Shown here: piece by piece, positions 8,992 to 18,080 of the stretch
Position numbering within the stretch: position 1 is the stretch's first letter
Layout: the number at the start of each line of letters is the position of its first letter
DNA from: JAAZGD01 sp034003765
GTDB lineage: Bacteria > Bacillota > Clostridia > Peptostreptococcales > Anaerovoracaceae
Direction of reading: 5' to 3'
Length of the DNA stretch: 62,356 nucleotides
Assembly (NCBI GenBank): GCA_034003765.1
Contig: JAVEXZ010000012.1
Coordinates: 1 to 62,356 of the forward strand
The notes under the pieces: generated by a model
Database searches by the model: none
What the model was told of the DNA's origin: nothing
What the model saw: the letters and a program-made list of their open reading frames with translations, nothing else
Made by a program: the position numbers and the translations under genes

Positions 8992-11934
8992 TTATTCTAG
9001 TTCTCCAAGTTCTTCTATTATATCCAAGGGAATGTCTGCGCTAGCCTCATTAGCAGCTAAGCTAGATAAGGCATCTAAGAACTTCTGCAGGCGTTCCATG
9101 TAAATTCCATAATCTGCCCATCTTCCATCTTTTTGAGCAGCAATGGCATTCTCATAAGCTGCAGCAGCCTTTAGAATCAAGTCTGCCTGTGTAAGGTCTA
9201 CACTTACACCGTTATCATCAGGAGTACCGTCCTCATTTTGTTCACCCTCACCAGTTGCCCCAAATAATGATTCAAGGGCTTGGGTCAAGGTTTCCTCATA
9301 AGCAATTCTATCTCCATAAGCAACGATTACTCGCTTAACCTCTGGTAATGAAGAGTTGGTAGCTTCCAAATAAACTGGTTCAACGTAGATTAGGGAATCC
9401 TCAATTGGAATTATGAAGAGGTTTCCGCGAATATAAGATGACCCCGAAGAATTCCACAGTGAGAACTCTTTTGAAATCTCAGGCCTTTGGTCTATCTGGG
9501 CCTCAATCTGCATTGGTCCATAAATAATCTTATCCTTAGGTAGTTGGTAAAGTACCAGGTCTCCATAGAAAGGTCCATCATTTCTTGCAACCAAGAGTCC
9601 CATCATGTTCTTTTTGTTCTTGGGAGTATAGGCAATTGTATTTACGAATTCTGCCTTTTCCTCTCCTGGAAGTTTCATGATGTAGTAGGTTGGTGTCATT
9701 ATAGTTTCGGTGGTTCCATAGATTTCTCTAGCTATATCCCAAAGGTCCTCACCTTGATAGAATACACGAACATCGCTCATGTGATATCTAGCATATACGC
9801 TGGACTGAATGTTCAACATAGTGCTTGGGTATCTGATGTGAGCCCTTACTTCATCAGGCATTTCATTGAAAGGCTTGAATAGTTTCGGATAGATATTCAT
9901 AAAGGTATTTGCAATAGGATCCTTGTCATCTACTAGATAATAGGTGGTGGTTCCATTATATGCATCTATTACTACCTTAACTGAGTTTCTAATGTAGTTA
10001 ACTCCTGTGCCCTCAGCATATGGTTCAGAATATGGGTACATGTTGCTAGTAGTGTAGGCATCTATAATCCATTTGAGTTTGCCGTCAATAACTACTACGT
10101 ATGGATCATTCTCGTAAGCTAGGTAAGGCATAATTGTCTTGACACGAGTCAGAATATTTCTGTTGATTACGATCCTAGAGTCACTGTCTATGTTTGTTGA
10201 AACAAGGAGCTTTAAGCTTTGCTCTCTTACTGCAAACATAAGACGATTAAGTAAGCCTAGTTGAATACCAGCATCACCTTCGTACATGGAATACTTGTTT
10301 ATATCCCCCTCTGGATAATCAAACTCTTCTTCATCAGTTCCAACTAAAATATAGTTGTTAGTAAGTTCACCAAAGTAGAGTTCTGGACGGTCAATTTGGA
10401 TCTCAGGAATCTGGGATACTGGTGGTATGCTTGCAATCAGCATGTCCGGCTGTCCTGATGCTGTAACCTTATCGACTCTTGATAGGGTAATACCATATCC
10501 ATGTGTGTATTTGATATGTTGGTTAAGCCATGTTTGACTGATCAAGGTCTCATCAATCTCACGAGCTGACAAGAATGTTTGTGTGTAATCCCCATCTACA
10601 ATATATCTATCAACGTCAACGTCATTAAATGTGTAGTAAAGACGAATACTCTGAGTCTGGTTGTAGAACTTTTTAGCAGGCTCGTAGTCGTTGATACGTA
10701 TGTTGGATATTGTCTCTGCATTGTTGGCTATATCCTCATTTGTAAGGGTATTTGTGGCTGCAAAGGGTTTTACATCAACCTTATCAAGGTCATATGCGAA
10801 CTGGGTGTAAGCAATGTTATGGTTAAGGTATTGCATTTCTTTGTTGATTTCGTCAGGAGATACAACAAGGTTTTGCACCAATGTTCCTGCCCCTGTTCCC
10901 AAAGCTCCCACAATTATCATAATTACAGGGACAAGTAGGATAGTTTTAAATTTCTTTTTGCTAATTCCTACAGCGAATGTAACAGCTGAAACCAAGGATA
11001 GGCCAATTAGTATACGGTACATCCAAAGGGTTACATTTACATCTGTAAAACCTGCTCCATATACTGCACCTACACTTGAGTATAGCAATCCATATTGCTT
11101 GAGGAAAAAGTTAACAGCAAGCATTATGAAAAAGATTGCTCCCAAAACTATCAATTCCTTTTGGGCTATCCCAAGAAGTTGTGTGAAGTTAGAATCATCA
11201 AACTGCTTCTTTGGTTGCCTTGGTTGACGAATGTTTCCACCGCCACCGCGGAATTGCTTGCCTAGGTTTTCGAAAATATCATTTATATTACCAAAACCTC
11301 TTGGTCCTCTGTTAATGGTATCATCACCACCACTATAAGCATCTTCACCATCAAAGTCATCTGTTTCCCCAACTGTCTCGTACATTTGAGGTGTTCTCAT
11401 ACTGAGTAGCAAAGAATAGTAAATTACACTGATAATTACGTAACCTATTACAAGTCCAATTACAAGTGTGTTTAATTGCTCAATAAAAGCCAATTTGAAT
11501 ACATAGAATGAAATATCCATGTTAAACAAAGGATCCATAATGCTAAAGTCTGTGGAATTCGTAAACTTTAAGGCTTCAAACCACAAAGCTTTTGCAGACA
11601 TAAATCCTGCAATCGCTGCAAATCCAATGGATATCAAAAATGTATAGAGCCCCAATCTCTTCTCATTTACAACTTCATTGGATTCTACTTTTTTGTAGTA
11701 TCCCTTCTTTAGAAGTTTCAAGAAGATCATGGTAATTATAGTTAATACTACAAATACTGGTATTCCTATTTGCAACTGGGTAACCAGTTGTTTGAAGAAT
11801 ACACTAAGGTATCCTAGTTCTTTGAACCATAAAAGGTTCGTTATAAACCCGATTAGAGCAATAAACAATCCCACTAATACTAGTACTAGCAAGAGTATTC
11901 CTCTTAAACCAAGTTTTCTTTTCTTCTCTTTCAA
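8992..11934 (-). CDS. UPF0182 family large membrane protein
   Basis: A 980-residue protein of the UPF0182 (DUF) family, matching the family in length and layout. About seven membrane helices lie in the first ~350 residues, including an early LLWFKELGYLSVFFKQL segment that is characteristic. A long extracytoplasmic domain follows with the typical RIVINRNILTRVKTIMPYL and YRIL/LYYTFNDVDVDRY regions. The C-terminus is acidic (after about residue 880). A G/Q/R-rich linker (PRGFGNINDIF...GGGGNIRQPRQ) sits between helices at about 195-245. The function of the family is unknown. The ATG follows GGAGGAAGAGATTTGAAAG, and pckA ends 14 bases upstream. Confidence 0.88.
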   Translation of the reverse strand: MKEKKRKLGLRGILLLVLVLVGLFIALIGFITNLLWFKELGYLSVFFKQLVTQLQIGIPVFVVLTIITMIFLKLLKKGYYKKVESNEVVNEKRLGLYTFLISIGFAAIAGFMSAKALWFEALKFTNSTDFSIMDPLFNMDISFYVFKLAFIEQLNTLVIGLVIGYVIISVIYYSLLLSMRTPQMYETVGETDDFDGEDAYSGGDDTINRGPRGFGNINDIFENLGKQFRGGGGNIRQPRQPKKQFDDSNFTQLLGIAQKELIVLGAIFFIMLAVNFFLKQYGLLYSSVGAVYGAGFTDVNVTLWMYRILIGLSLVSAVTFAVGISKKKFKTILLVPVIMIIVGALGTGAGTLVQNLVVSPDEINKEMQYLNHNIAYTQFAYDLDKVDVKPFAATNTLTNEDIANNAETISNIRINDYEPAKKFYNQTQSIRLYYTFNDVDVDRYIVDGDYTQTFLSAREIDETLISQTWLNQHIKYTHGYGITLSRVDKVTASGQPDMLIASIPPVSQIPEIQIDRPELYFGELTNNYILVGTDEEEFDYPEGDINKYSMYEGDAGIQLGLLNRLMFAVREQSLKLLVSTNIDSDSRIVINRNILTRVKTIMPYLAYENDPYVVVIDGKLKWIIDAYTTSNMYPYSEPYAEGTGVNYIRNSVKVVIDAYNGTTTYYLVDDKDPIANTFMNIYPKLFKPFNEMPDEVRAHIRYPSTMLNIQSSVYARYHMSDVRVFYQGEDLWDIAREIYGTTETIMTPTYYIMKLPGEEKAEFVNTIAYTPKNKKNMMGLLVARNDGPFYGDLVLYQLPKDKIIYGPMQIEAQIDQRPEISKEFSLWNSSGSSYIRGNLFIIPIEDSLIYVEPVYLEATNSSLPEVKRVIVAYGDRIAYEETLTQALESLFGATGEGEQNEDGTPDDNGVSVDLTQADLILKAAAAYENAIAAQKDGRWADYGIYMERLQKFLDALSSLAANEASADIPLDIIEELGELE

Positions 11935-11947
11935 ATCTCTTCCTCCC

Positions 11948-13603
11948 TTATTTCAACTTTTGAACTAACTCTTTAATTATAGCTTCTGCCTCCTCAGGCA
12001 GGGCGTCTCTTCCACCTTTGGCGGTTTTAAGACTCTCCAGATAGTTTATTCTACCCTCCATACCTGCTCTTAAAACGTCAATATACTCCTTCCCTGAAAA
12101 GTCTGGCAAGAACCCTTCTATATCCATGGTTTTTATTCTTGATAGGGGGCCAAAGTCTTTAAATACTCCGGTGCCATCAACAATAGTTTCCAAAATACTA
12201 ATGGTTACTTCTTTGGGGATTTTTTTCTCCATAAAGTAGCCAGTATTGATAATGTAGTTTGCAACACCTCGTTCTTCAAAAAGTGTCTTGAATTTTTCGT
12301 AATCCTGGTGTAAGGCATATGTTCTAAATGGATTTGCATATGGTTCAAATACCAAAGCATTAATATCCACCCCTTCAGCCAGCCTCTCAGCAGAAGTACG
12401 CTTTGTTGCCAAGCATGCTCCCATTACTGAAGCCAGAACGGGGTCTTCAATTTTCAATATTGGTGGTAATGATTTGTCTTTCATTAGCCATAGGATTGAA
12501 TTTATTGGGTCACCCATTTTGTCTACTCTGTTGGCGGCCCATAGTTTAGATTTTATGGCCCTCCCATTACCGTTTCGAATATCTTCAGTAACCAAAACCA
12601 TTTTACCCTGATCGTCTATGGTAGCACCCACGTTTTGTGCTGTAATCAAATACTTATTATCAGGTGATGAAAGTGGATAGTCCTGAGTTTTATCAAAGTA
12701 TGAGGGCTCTAGTGCAACTGAGCTCCCATCTTCACTGGAAATTATATATGCATCATCATGAAGAACTGTAACATCATACTTGCCCTCATGTTTTGCATGA
12801 GTTAATGTGGATTTTCCTGAGCCGGATAATCCAAAGACTCCAATAACGTGAGCTTGGCCATCCTTTCTTACACACCTCTTTAGCCCACCGTGACAAGAGG
12901 CATATCCATTACGGTTAGCAATACTCCAGGCCATTGTTAGTGTGCCCTTTTTATGTTCTCCAAAATATCGCATACCTAGTAGGCATGCACAATTATGTTC
13001 AGGGTCAAAAAAAGCCAAGCCATCGGGAAAACTAGGGTGGAAATAGTCAGGGTCAGATAAAATAAAAATATCTGGTTCATCCCCTATTGGTTTTGAATCC
13101 CTATACATATCGTCATAAAACTTATTCAAATACTGGAAGTTCAGCAGCCAATTATATACGGTGTTCTCATAGCCCTCAGGAATTAAGAGATGAGCCTTTG
13201 TAATAAAATCTTCATCTAGGCCTATATAGCTTTGGGTATGATACATTTTTTTGTATCTGGTATTGTATGCGGCCTCTCTAAGGACCCCGAATAAGTGGGC
13301 CTCATCAACACCCACTTCGCCTAAAATAACTCGGGCACCAGCAAATCTTCCTATGATTGCCCCATCATTAAACAACAAAATCTTAGCACCCTCTGGAAGA
13401 CCAATTTTCTCTGGTTCAAAAACTGGCATGTCCGTTTCAATGGTGCCTGTGGAATTCTTGGCCATTTCATAGGCTTTTTTTAGGTCCACCATACTCTCTA
13501 CGTTGTTCCCATAAAAAGCAGTTTCAATAGTTGTCCGGGCAGGAGAAAATCCACGATTACCTGCCGTAATCTCTTCTCTGGGATAATTAGATCTGGTTGA
13601 CAT
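11948..13603 (-). CDS. pckA: Phosphoenolpyruvate carboxykinase (ATP)
   Basis: A 551-residue ATP-dependent PEP carboxykinase that interconverts oxaloacetate + ATP and PEP + CO2 + ADP. The kinase-1a P-loop GLSGSGKS is at residues 258-265 and the kinase-2 metal site LHDDAYI at about 281-287. The expected active-site arginine region (GNGRAIKSKLWAANR) and the C-terminal nucleotide-binding region are present. Sequence between the motifs diverges from the classic E. coli/B. subtilis type, so this is the variant Clostridia branch. It is probably cotranscribed with the downstream UPF0182 gene (14-base gap). In an anaerobe it can work in either the gluconeogenic or the PEP-carboxylating direction. Confidence 0.85.
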   Translation of the reverse strand: MSTRSNYPREEITAGNRGFSPARTTIETAFYGNNVESMVDLKKAYEMAKNSTGTIETDMPVFEPEKIGLPEGAKILLFNDGAIIGRFAGARVILGEVGVDEAHLFGVLREAAYNTRYKKMYHTQSYIGLDEDFITKAHLLIPEGYENTVYNWLLNFQYLNKFYDDMYRDSKPIGDEPDIFILSDPDYFHPSFPDGLAFFDPEHNCACLLGMRYFGEHKKGTLTMAWSIANRNGYASCHGGLKRCVRKDGQAHVIGVFGLSGSGKSTLTHAKHEGKYDVTVLHDDAYIISSEDGSSVALEPSYFDKTQDYPLSSPDNKYLITAQNVGATIDDQGKMVLVTEDIRNGNGRAIKSKLWAANRVDKMGDPINSILWLMKDKSLPPILKIEDPVLASVMGACLATKRTSAERLAEGVDINALVFEPYANPFRTYALHQDYEKFKTLFEERGVANYIINTGYFMEKKIPKEVTISILETIVDGTGVFKDFGPLSRIKTMDIEGFLPDFSGKEYIDVLRAGMEGRINYLESLKTAKGGRDALPEEAEAIIKELVQKLK

Positions 13604-13641
13604 TATTCATCCTCCATAATAACTCTATAACTATTGTTAGC

Positions 13642-15183
13642 CTATTTCTTGTCGAAAAATGTATCTTCTATCCAATTCTGCAAAACCAAAATCACTTGAT
13701 TTGCCTTCGCTGTGATTTCACTTTCTGGGGCGAAGTTCCTTAGGCCCAAGATGCTACCTTCGATTATTAATACCACTATGATAATAGCGATGATAAACTT
13801 ACCAAAGAAACCACCTCTTTTTCCATCAGATGTTTCATAGTCATCATATATATCATCCAAGGGATCATAAGTTGCTGCCGCCTCTTCCGAATCTTCTGCA
13901 AGGTCTTTTTCAGATCCCCTTGCTTGAGAGCCCAAGGAAGCAACAGGAACTGGTGCAGTGTCTGAGTCCCAAAGTTTTGATAGTCTTTCATCTACATCAG
14001 GACTAGGGGCTTTTTCAACATGACTTCCCTCTGTTTGTTCTGATAATTCAGGGGCTTTAGGGGCTTCATGTGCCTTAAGCGATTCATCCACTCTATATCC
14101 TTCATGCGCTTTCGAGGCCTCATATTCTTCATGTGATTGGGAATAAGTCTGGTTAGTATTTACTCCCAGGGGTACTAATGGATCTTCTTCTTTTGCAGCA
14201 ACAGGTTCTTGTGAAGGGGCTAAGGTATCCACAGCCTCTCTTCTTGTCGGATAATCTCCAGTATTTCCATAGTCTGCCGCCATCCCTAAGTTGGGATTAA
14301 TATAGTCTTCACCAAGCCCTCTTCCACCTACTGGGGGTATGGTAGGTGCCCCTCCAGCTCTAGCATTTGTTACTGGCGGGAAGTCACTATATTCGTCTTC
14401 CACATATTGAGTTTTCTTGATATCAAAATTGTCTTCCTGATTTCTAAAAGCTTCTTCACCATAGTTAATTCTATCAATTACCTGGGTATCGGGCCCTTGG
14501 TACATTTGAGGTTGGCGTAAATCATTTCGAAACTCTTGGGTGTCAAACCTCTGATTGTCTTCTTGGTAATTATCTCTTTCATTATAGTATTCAGGTGCTT
14601 TTACTCCCTGTCTTTCTCTGGTGTTTATATGATCCATTGGGTCAAAGGAAGGATAATCCTGAGGGCCTCTCTGCATGGGTGCCTGGGATTCCCTGTTTTG
14701 TCGGATATATTCTTTATCTAATAATTCCTGGAATTCTTCTCTGTTCTTGTTGTATGTATGGAATCTGCTGTCATCAACAAATTCTTCTCTTGGGGGATTA
14801 ATAGGGCGAGTGAACCTTTGACTGCGGGGTAGAATTTCTTGATCCCACCTAAAGTCTGTATCTTCAGCTTCTCTTGGCCCTGTTTCTGGAAAGTCATGTA
14901 CGTTCCATACAAAATCATCTTCAACTGGTCTTCTCGCATTGTTTACTGATTGGTGGGCTTGGCTTGGTGCCCGGAATGTTGGATGATTTTCTCTTTCATA
15001 GTTGCTATATTGATTTCTTTCCCCCTCCATTGGCGGATATTTTTCTTTTTCCGGAGAATTATTAAAGACAACCTCTTCTTTTTGAGGCTCTTTTAGCTTG
15101 TTATCGGTAACCTGTTTATGGCCGCATTTACTGCAAAAAATATCTGTTTCCTTCAGCTTGCTTCCACAATTACTACAATACAT
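13642..15183 (-). CDS. Zinc-ribbon protein, low-complexity, C-terminal TM
   Basis: A 513-residue protein. The N-terminus is a zinc ribbon (C3-x2-C6 and C17-x2-C20, in MYCSNCGSKLKETDIFCSKCGHK split by ten residues). About 430 residues of disordered, R/N/E/Q/P-rich sequence follow, then a single membrane helix (about residues 462-483, KFIIAIIIVVLIIEGSILGL) and a short tail outside. The topology suggests a cytoplasmic zinc ribbon on a long tether. The strong ribosome site AGGAGGAAGACCT precedes the ATG. The Q/P-rich repeat protein ends 17 bases upstream, so the two low-complexity membrane proteins form one unit. No function is known to me. Confidence 0.7.
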   Translation of the reverse strand: MYCSNCGSKLKETDIFCSKCGHKQVTDNKLKEPQKEEVVFNNSPEKEKYPPMEGERNQYSNYERENHPTFRAPSQAHQSVNNARRPVEDDFVWNVHDFPETGPREAEDTDFRWDQEILPRSQRFTRPINPPREEFVDDSRFHTYNKNREEFQELLDKEYIRQNRESQAPMQRGPQDYPSFDPMDHINTRERQGVKAPEYYNERDNYQEDNQRFDTQEFRNDLRQPQMYQGPDTQVIDRINYGEEAFRNQEDNFDIKKTQYVEDEYSDFPPVTNARAGGAPTIPPVGGRGLGEDYINPNLGMAADYGNTGDYPTRREAVDTLAPSQEPVAAKEEDPLVPLGVNTNQTYSQSHEEYEASKAHEGYRVDESLKAHEAPKAPELSEQTEGSHVEKAPSPDVDERLSKLWDSDTAPVPVASLGSQARGSEKDLAEDSEEAAATYDPLDDIYDDYETSDGKRGGFFGKFIIAIIIVVLIIEGSILGLRNFAPESEITAKANQVILVLQNWIEDTFFDKK

Positions 15184-15200
15184 AGGTCTTCCTCCTTCTC

Positions 15201-16621
15201 CTAATCAAGTATTCTATTTGCTAACTCTTCTTCCGAATATCTTTTACCCGTCCTTGAATTCCCATCGTTTAAGGAGTTGAATTTTGATGGGATTAGCTTT
15301 TCTTTGGGGTGAATAGCTGTGGTTCTTGGTTGAGGCCGTGCCTGAGGTCTTGGTTGAACTTGAGCTTGGGGCCATTGTTGAGCTTGTGCTTGTTGCCTAG
15401 GGTCTGGCCTTTGCTGAATCACTGCTTGCTGCCTAGGGTCTGGCCTTTGCTGAATCACTGCTTGCTGCCTAGGGTCTGGCCTTTGCTGAGGTATCCCTTC
15501 CTGTCTCTCTTGCATTGCATNNNNNNNNNNNNNNNNNNNNNNNNNNNNNNNNNNNNNNNNNNNNNNNNNNNNNNNNNNNNNNNNNNNNNNNNNNNNNNNN
15601 NNNNNNNNNNNNNNNNNNNNTGCCTAGGGTCTGGCCTTTGCTGAATCACTGCTTGCTGCCTAGGGTCTGGCCTTTGCTGAATCACTGCTTGCTGCCTAGG
15701 GTCTGGCCTTTGCTGAGGTATCCCTTCCTGTCTCTCTTGCATTGCATCCTCGGGCTTGAGTTCATGTCTTGAAGGATAATCAATTTCCTCTTCAAGGTCA
15801 TACTCTTCAGGCAGTTGAAACTCCGTAAATCCTATAGTTGGCATCCTTGTTTGATGATAAATAGGAGCTTTCACCGCCACATGGTTTTGAGCATTTTGTT
15901 GAGTTCTTTGAGACTCTTGTTCTTGTATAGTTTGAGGAACACTCTCTTGTATTGGTTGAGGACCCTGTTGTTGAACTGGCTTCGGTCTTTGTTGCTGAAC
16001 AGGCTCCTGTTTTTGCTGTTGAAAAGAGTCTGATCTTTGTTGCTGAACCGGCTCCGGTCTTTGCTGTTGTAGGTATTCTGCTCGAGGGTACTGCTGCTGA
16101 TTTGATGTTTGTCTTTCTATTGCCTCCCCTTGTTGCTCTTGGGGCTCTCTGTTTTGCGTTTGGCTTGGTGACTGCTGGGGCATTGTTTGCTGTTGCTCGT
16201 AAGGCGGCCAATACTGCATTTGGGGTGCCAACTGGGGCTGTGCCTGCTGCAGCTGTTGCACATAGGGATAACCCAGCGGCTGGGCGATTGATTGTAATGC
16301 AGGATAAATACACTGTTGGTGAGGTGGTGATTGCTGATATATGTGAATTGGTGGCGCTACCGCTGGCTGGGCTTTAACGTCTTCAGCCTTAATAGCTTGA
16401 ACGGCCTTTACGTTAGCCTGATCAAGCCTTATATTAATAATCTCACTGTATATGCTATTGATACGTCCATCAATTTTTTCAAGGCTATTATCTTGATCAT
16501 CAATTCTCCGGCTATATCTCTGAATGCCACGATAAATAGAGAACATCAAAATAGCAATCATCCCAACAGTTAGAATCACTGCAAGGATCATCCAAATGTT
16601 GATTGTTAGGTCCCCCATCAT
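15201..16621 (-). CDS. Membrane-anchored Q/P-rich repeat protein (contains assembly gap)
   Basis: The N-terminus (MMGDLTINIWMILAVILTVG) is a single membrane helix, followed by a short coiled-coil segment (about residues 35-70). A long Q/P/R-rich region follows, with tandem repeats of the type QQRPDPRQQAVI. The 100-N gap at 15521-15620 lies inside the repeats, but its two flanks are the same 127 bases (15394-15520 equals 15621-15747). Joining at this overlap keeps the frame exactly and gives a continuous protein of about 397 residues ending in EEELANRILD. The gap is therefore probably artificial and the gene intact. It is paired with the downstream zinc-ribbon protein. No known domain was found. 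Confidence 0.65.
15521..15620. other. Assembly gap (100 N) flanked by 127-bp duplicate
   Basis: One hundred Ns. The last 127 bases before the gap (15394-15520) are identical to the first 127 after it (15621-15747). An exact 127-base overlap is what two contigs sharing a k=127 assembly node would leave when scaffolded without merging. Confidence 0.9.
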
Positions 16622-16817
16622 TATCCTTGCTCCTCTCCCCCTTAATTTTTTAGTATTTGTATAGCAGGTATGCAGTAAATCTACAAGCTAGGGGTGTGGT
16701 TGCTGAATTTTCTTATATTATATCCGTATATTATACAACCATATGTGGTTCATGGCAATGAAAAATGCTTAATTTCTAACAATACTAGACATATTTGAGT
16801 AAAATCTTATTGGCGTG

Positions 16818-16846
16818 TTGCTATGAAAAAAACCCTGTGATATAAT
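16818..16846 (+). promoter_or_regulatory. Sigma-A promoter of the 6S RNA
   Basis: TTGCTA (16818-16823) and TATAAT (16841-16846) are separated by 17 bases, directly upstream of the predicted 6S RNA. The expected start is about 16852-16854. Confidence 0.7.
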
Positions 16847-16850
16847 AAAA

Positions 16851-17029
16851 ATATCCTGAAATGCTCGTTGGGAATTATAATTCAACCTACACTAATTCTT
16901 CGGGACATCGAGTTTCGACTACTGATGCCAAGCCGCCTCCGAGTGGAAGGCAGATGTTGAGAACAGATAACCCACCTATCAACTGATAGGGCGTGAATTA
17001 TACCCTGACGGCATGACGGGATTTTTGTT
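16851..17029 (+). ncRNA. ssrS: 6S RNA
   Basis: A ~178-base transcript with the Firmicute 6S layout. The terminal stem pairs ATCCTG at the 5' end with CGGGAT at the 3' end. Remembered 6S blocks are present: ATTCTTCGGG, GAGTTTCGACTAC, CCAAGCCGCC, GTGGAAGGCAGAT and AACCCACCTAT. The centre can form the open bubble that mimics a melted promoter. 6S RNA binds the sigma-A holoenzyme and lowers transcription in slow growth. It has its own promoter and ends with a GC hairpin and a T-run (GGGATTTTTGTTTT). tRNA-Lys follows at once, an arrangement I recall from clostridia. The call is by eye, without a covariance model. Confidence 0.75.
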
Positions 17030-17090
17030 TTCTATTGACAAGAACAAGCCTAACTGGTAATATTCTTATTGCGTCAAAAACTTTTTATAT

Positions 17091-17166
17091 GCACCATTAG
17101 CTCAGTTGGCAGAGCACCTGACTCTTAATCAGGGTGTCCAGGGTTCGACCCCCTGATGGTGTACCA
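17091..17166 (+). tRNA. tRNA-Lys (CTT)
   Basis: A full cloverleaf with an encoded CCA end. The acceptor is GCACCAT/ATGGTGT (first pair a G-U wobble), the D-arm starts GCTC, and the anticodon stem CCTGA/TCAGG encloses the loop CTCTTAA, giving anticodon CTT. The T-arm is CAGGG TTCGACC CCCTG. It decodes AAG. A strong terminator follows at 17171-17210. Confidence 0.95.
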
Positions 17167-17170
17167 AAGT

Positions 17171-17210
17171 AACCTCTATGAAATTTCAACGTTTCAAGAG
17201 GTTTTTTATT
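17171..17210 (+). terminator. Intrinsic terminator of tRNA-Lys
   Basis: AACCTCT and AGAGGTT form the lower stem and TGAAA/TTTCA the upper stem, followed by TTTTTTATT. It overlaps the 3' end of the truncated gene on the opposite strand. Confidence 0.8.
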
Positions 17211-17800
17211 GGTAAAGCTTTATACGAGTCATTAAGTTCTCCTTGCCCAGTGAGACCACTATAGGTGAAATTTGATGAACCCATGAAAACATTGCCTTCG
17301 TAATCACCGTTTTGAGTAAATTCAAGTTTGTTTTTAAGAATATAAGTCTTGGCATGATTTGGCTCGTTTGTCAAACGTATTTCAAGAGTACCTTCTTTTA
17401 GTTTTCTTTCAAAAATATGCTGCATTTTCTGGTCATCGGTTCCATCAAAAACACTTGAAAGAGATGACTTATTATACAAGGCAACGAAACTATCCGTATA
17501 TTCTTTTTTGCGTTGTGTTCGGTTCATTGTCGCGAATTTGCGATTTACATATGGGTCAAGTGAAACGTTTTGATCATACTTCATTGCAGCGCTTAGCTCT
17601 GTAATAGCGTTTGGATCAATCGCTTTACCAACAAGTATGCGAATCTTCTTGTCTTTAAGTTCCTCAGCAAGCATTGAAAAACCAGAGAAATAAAAATATG
17701 CCGTTAGTATATCTATACTTTCCGCCTGAGGGAGGACATTCTTTAATGCTTGTTCAAGTGTTCTATCATCATTATCAATAAGCTTTCCCATATTACACAC
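17186..17800 (-). pseudogene. Truncated PLD-like nuclease domain of a helicase
   Basis: A 204-codon frame that looks like the N-terminal phospholipase D-like domain of large SNF2/DEAD helicase proteins. It has an LxxAYFYFSGFSMLAEEL segment (about residues 32-50), then HAKTYIL (HxK, about 148-154) with NGDYEGNVFMGSSNFTYSGLTGQGELN, the second half of a PLD motif. Intact relatives continue for several hundred residues into a helicase. Here the frame stops soon after GQGELN, and the last ~13 codons and stop are made from the tRNA-Lys terminator. I infer that the rest was deleted when this DNA came to lie beside the tRNA gene. Such helicases occur in mobile and defence islands. Confidence 0.6.
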
Positions 17801-18080
17801 TTTCCGGCTGCTAATAGATGAAATTGTTTTATCATCTGCTATCAGCCTCTCTCAAGATTCCATATGAATAACCAAATTGTCTCAAATATTATTACTTGAA
17901 TCCCTGTTAGACAATAAAAATTGAAGAATTATTAAATGCTCCAGTTAGGACCCACTTATCATAACAGATACTCGTAGTTGAATCTGGCTAGTTTATCACC
18001 ACTTGTGATCCCACAAAATTTTCAGGCATCTTCTGGCCTCTGATCGCCTCCTACTAATATTACTCTGAAAAAGTTAGCCT
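17801..18080. other. Intergenic region, nothing recognised
   Basis: About 280 AT-rich bases between the truncated helicase fragment and the Fic gene. I see no tRNA, repeat, long frame or clear terminator. Confidence 0.5.

Noticed and set aside
5675..8992. T-box leader for serS
   Set aside because: Only 32 bases separate serS from the upstream gene; no room for specifier and antiterminator stems.
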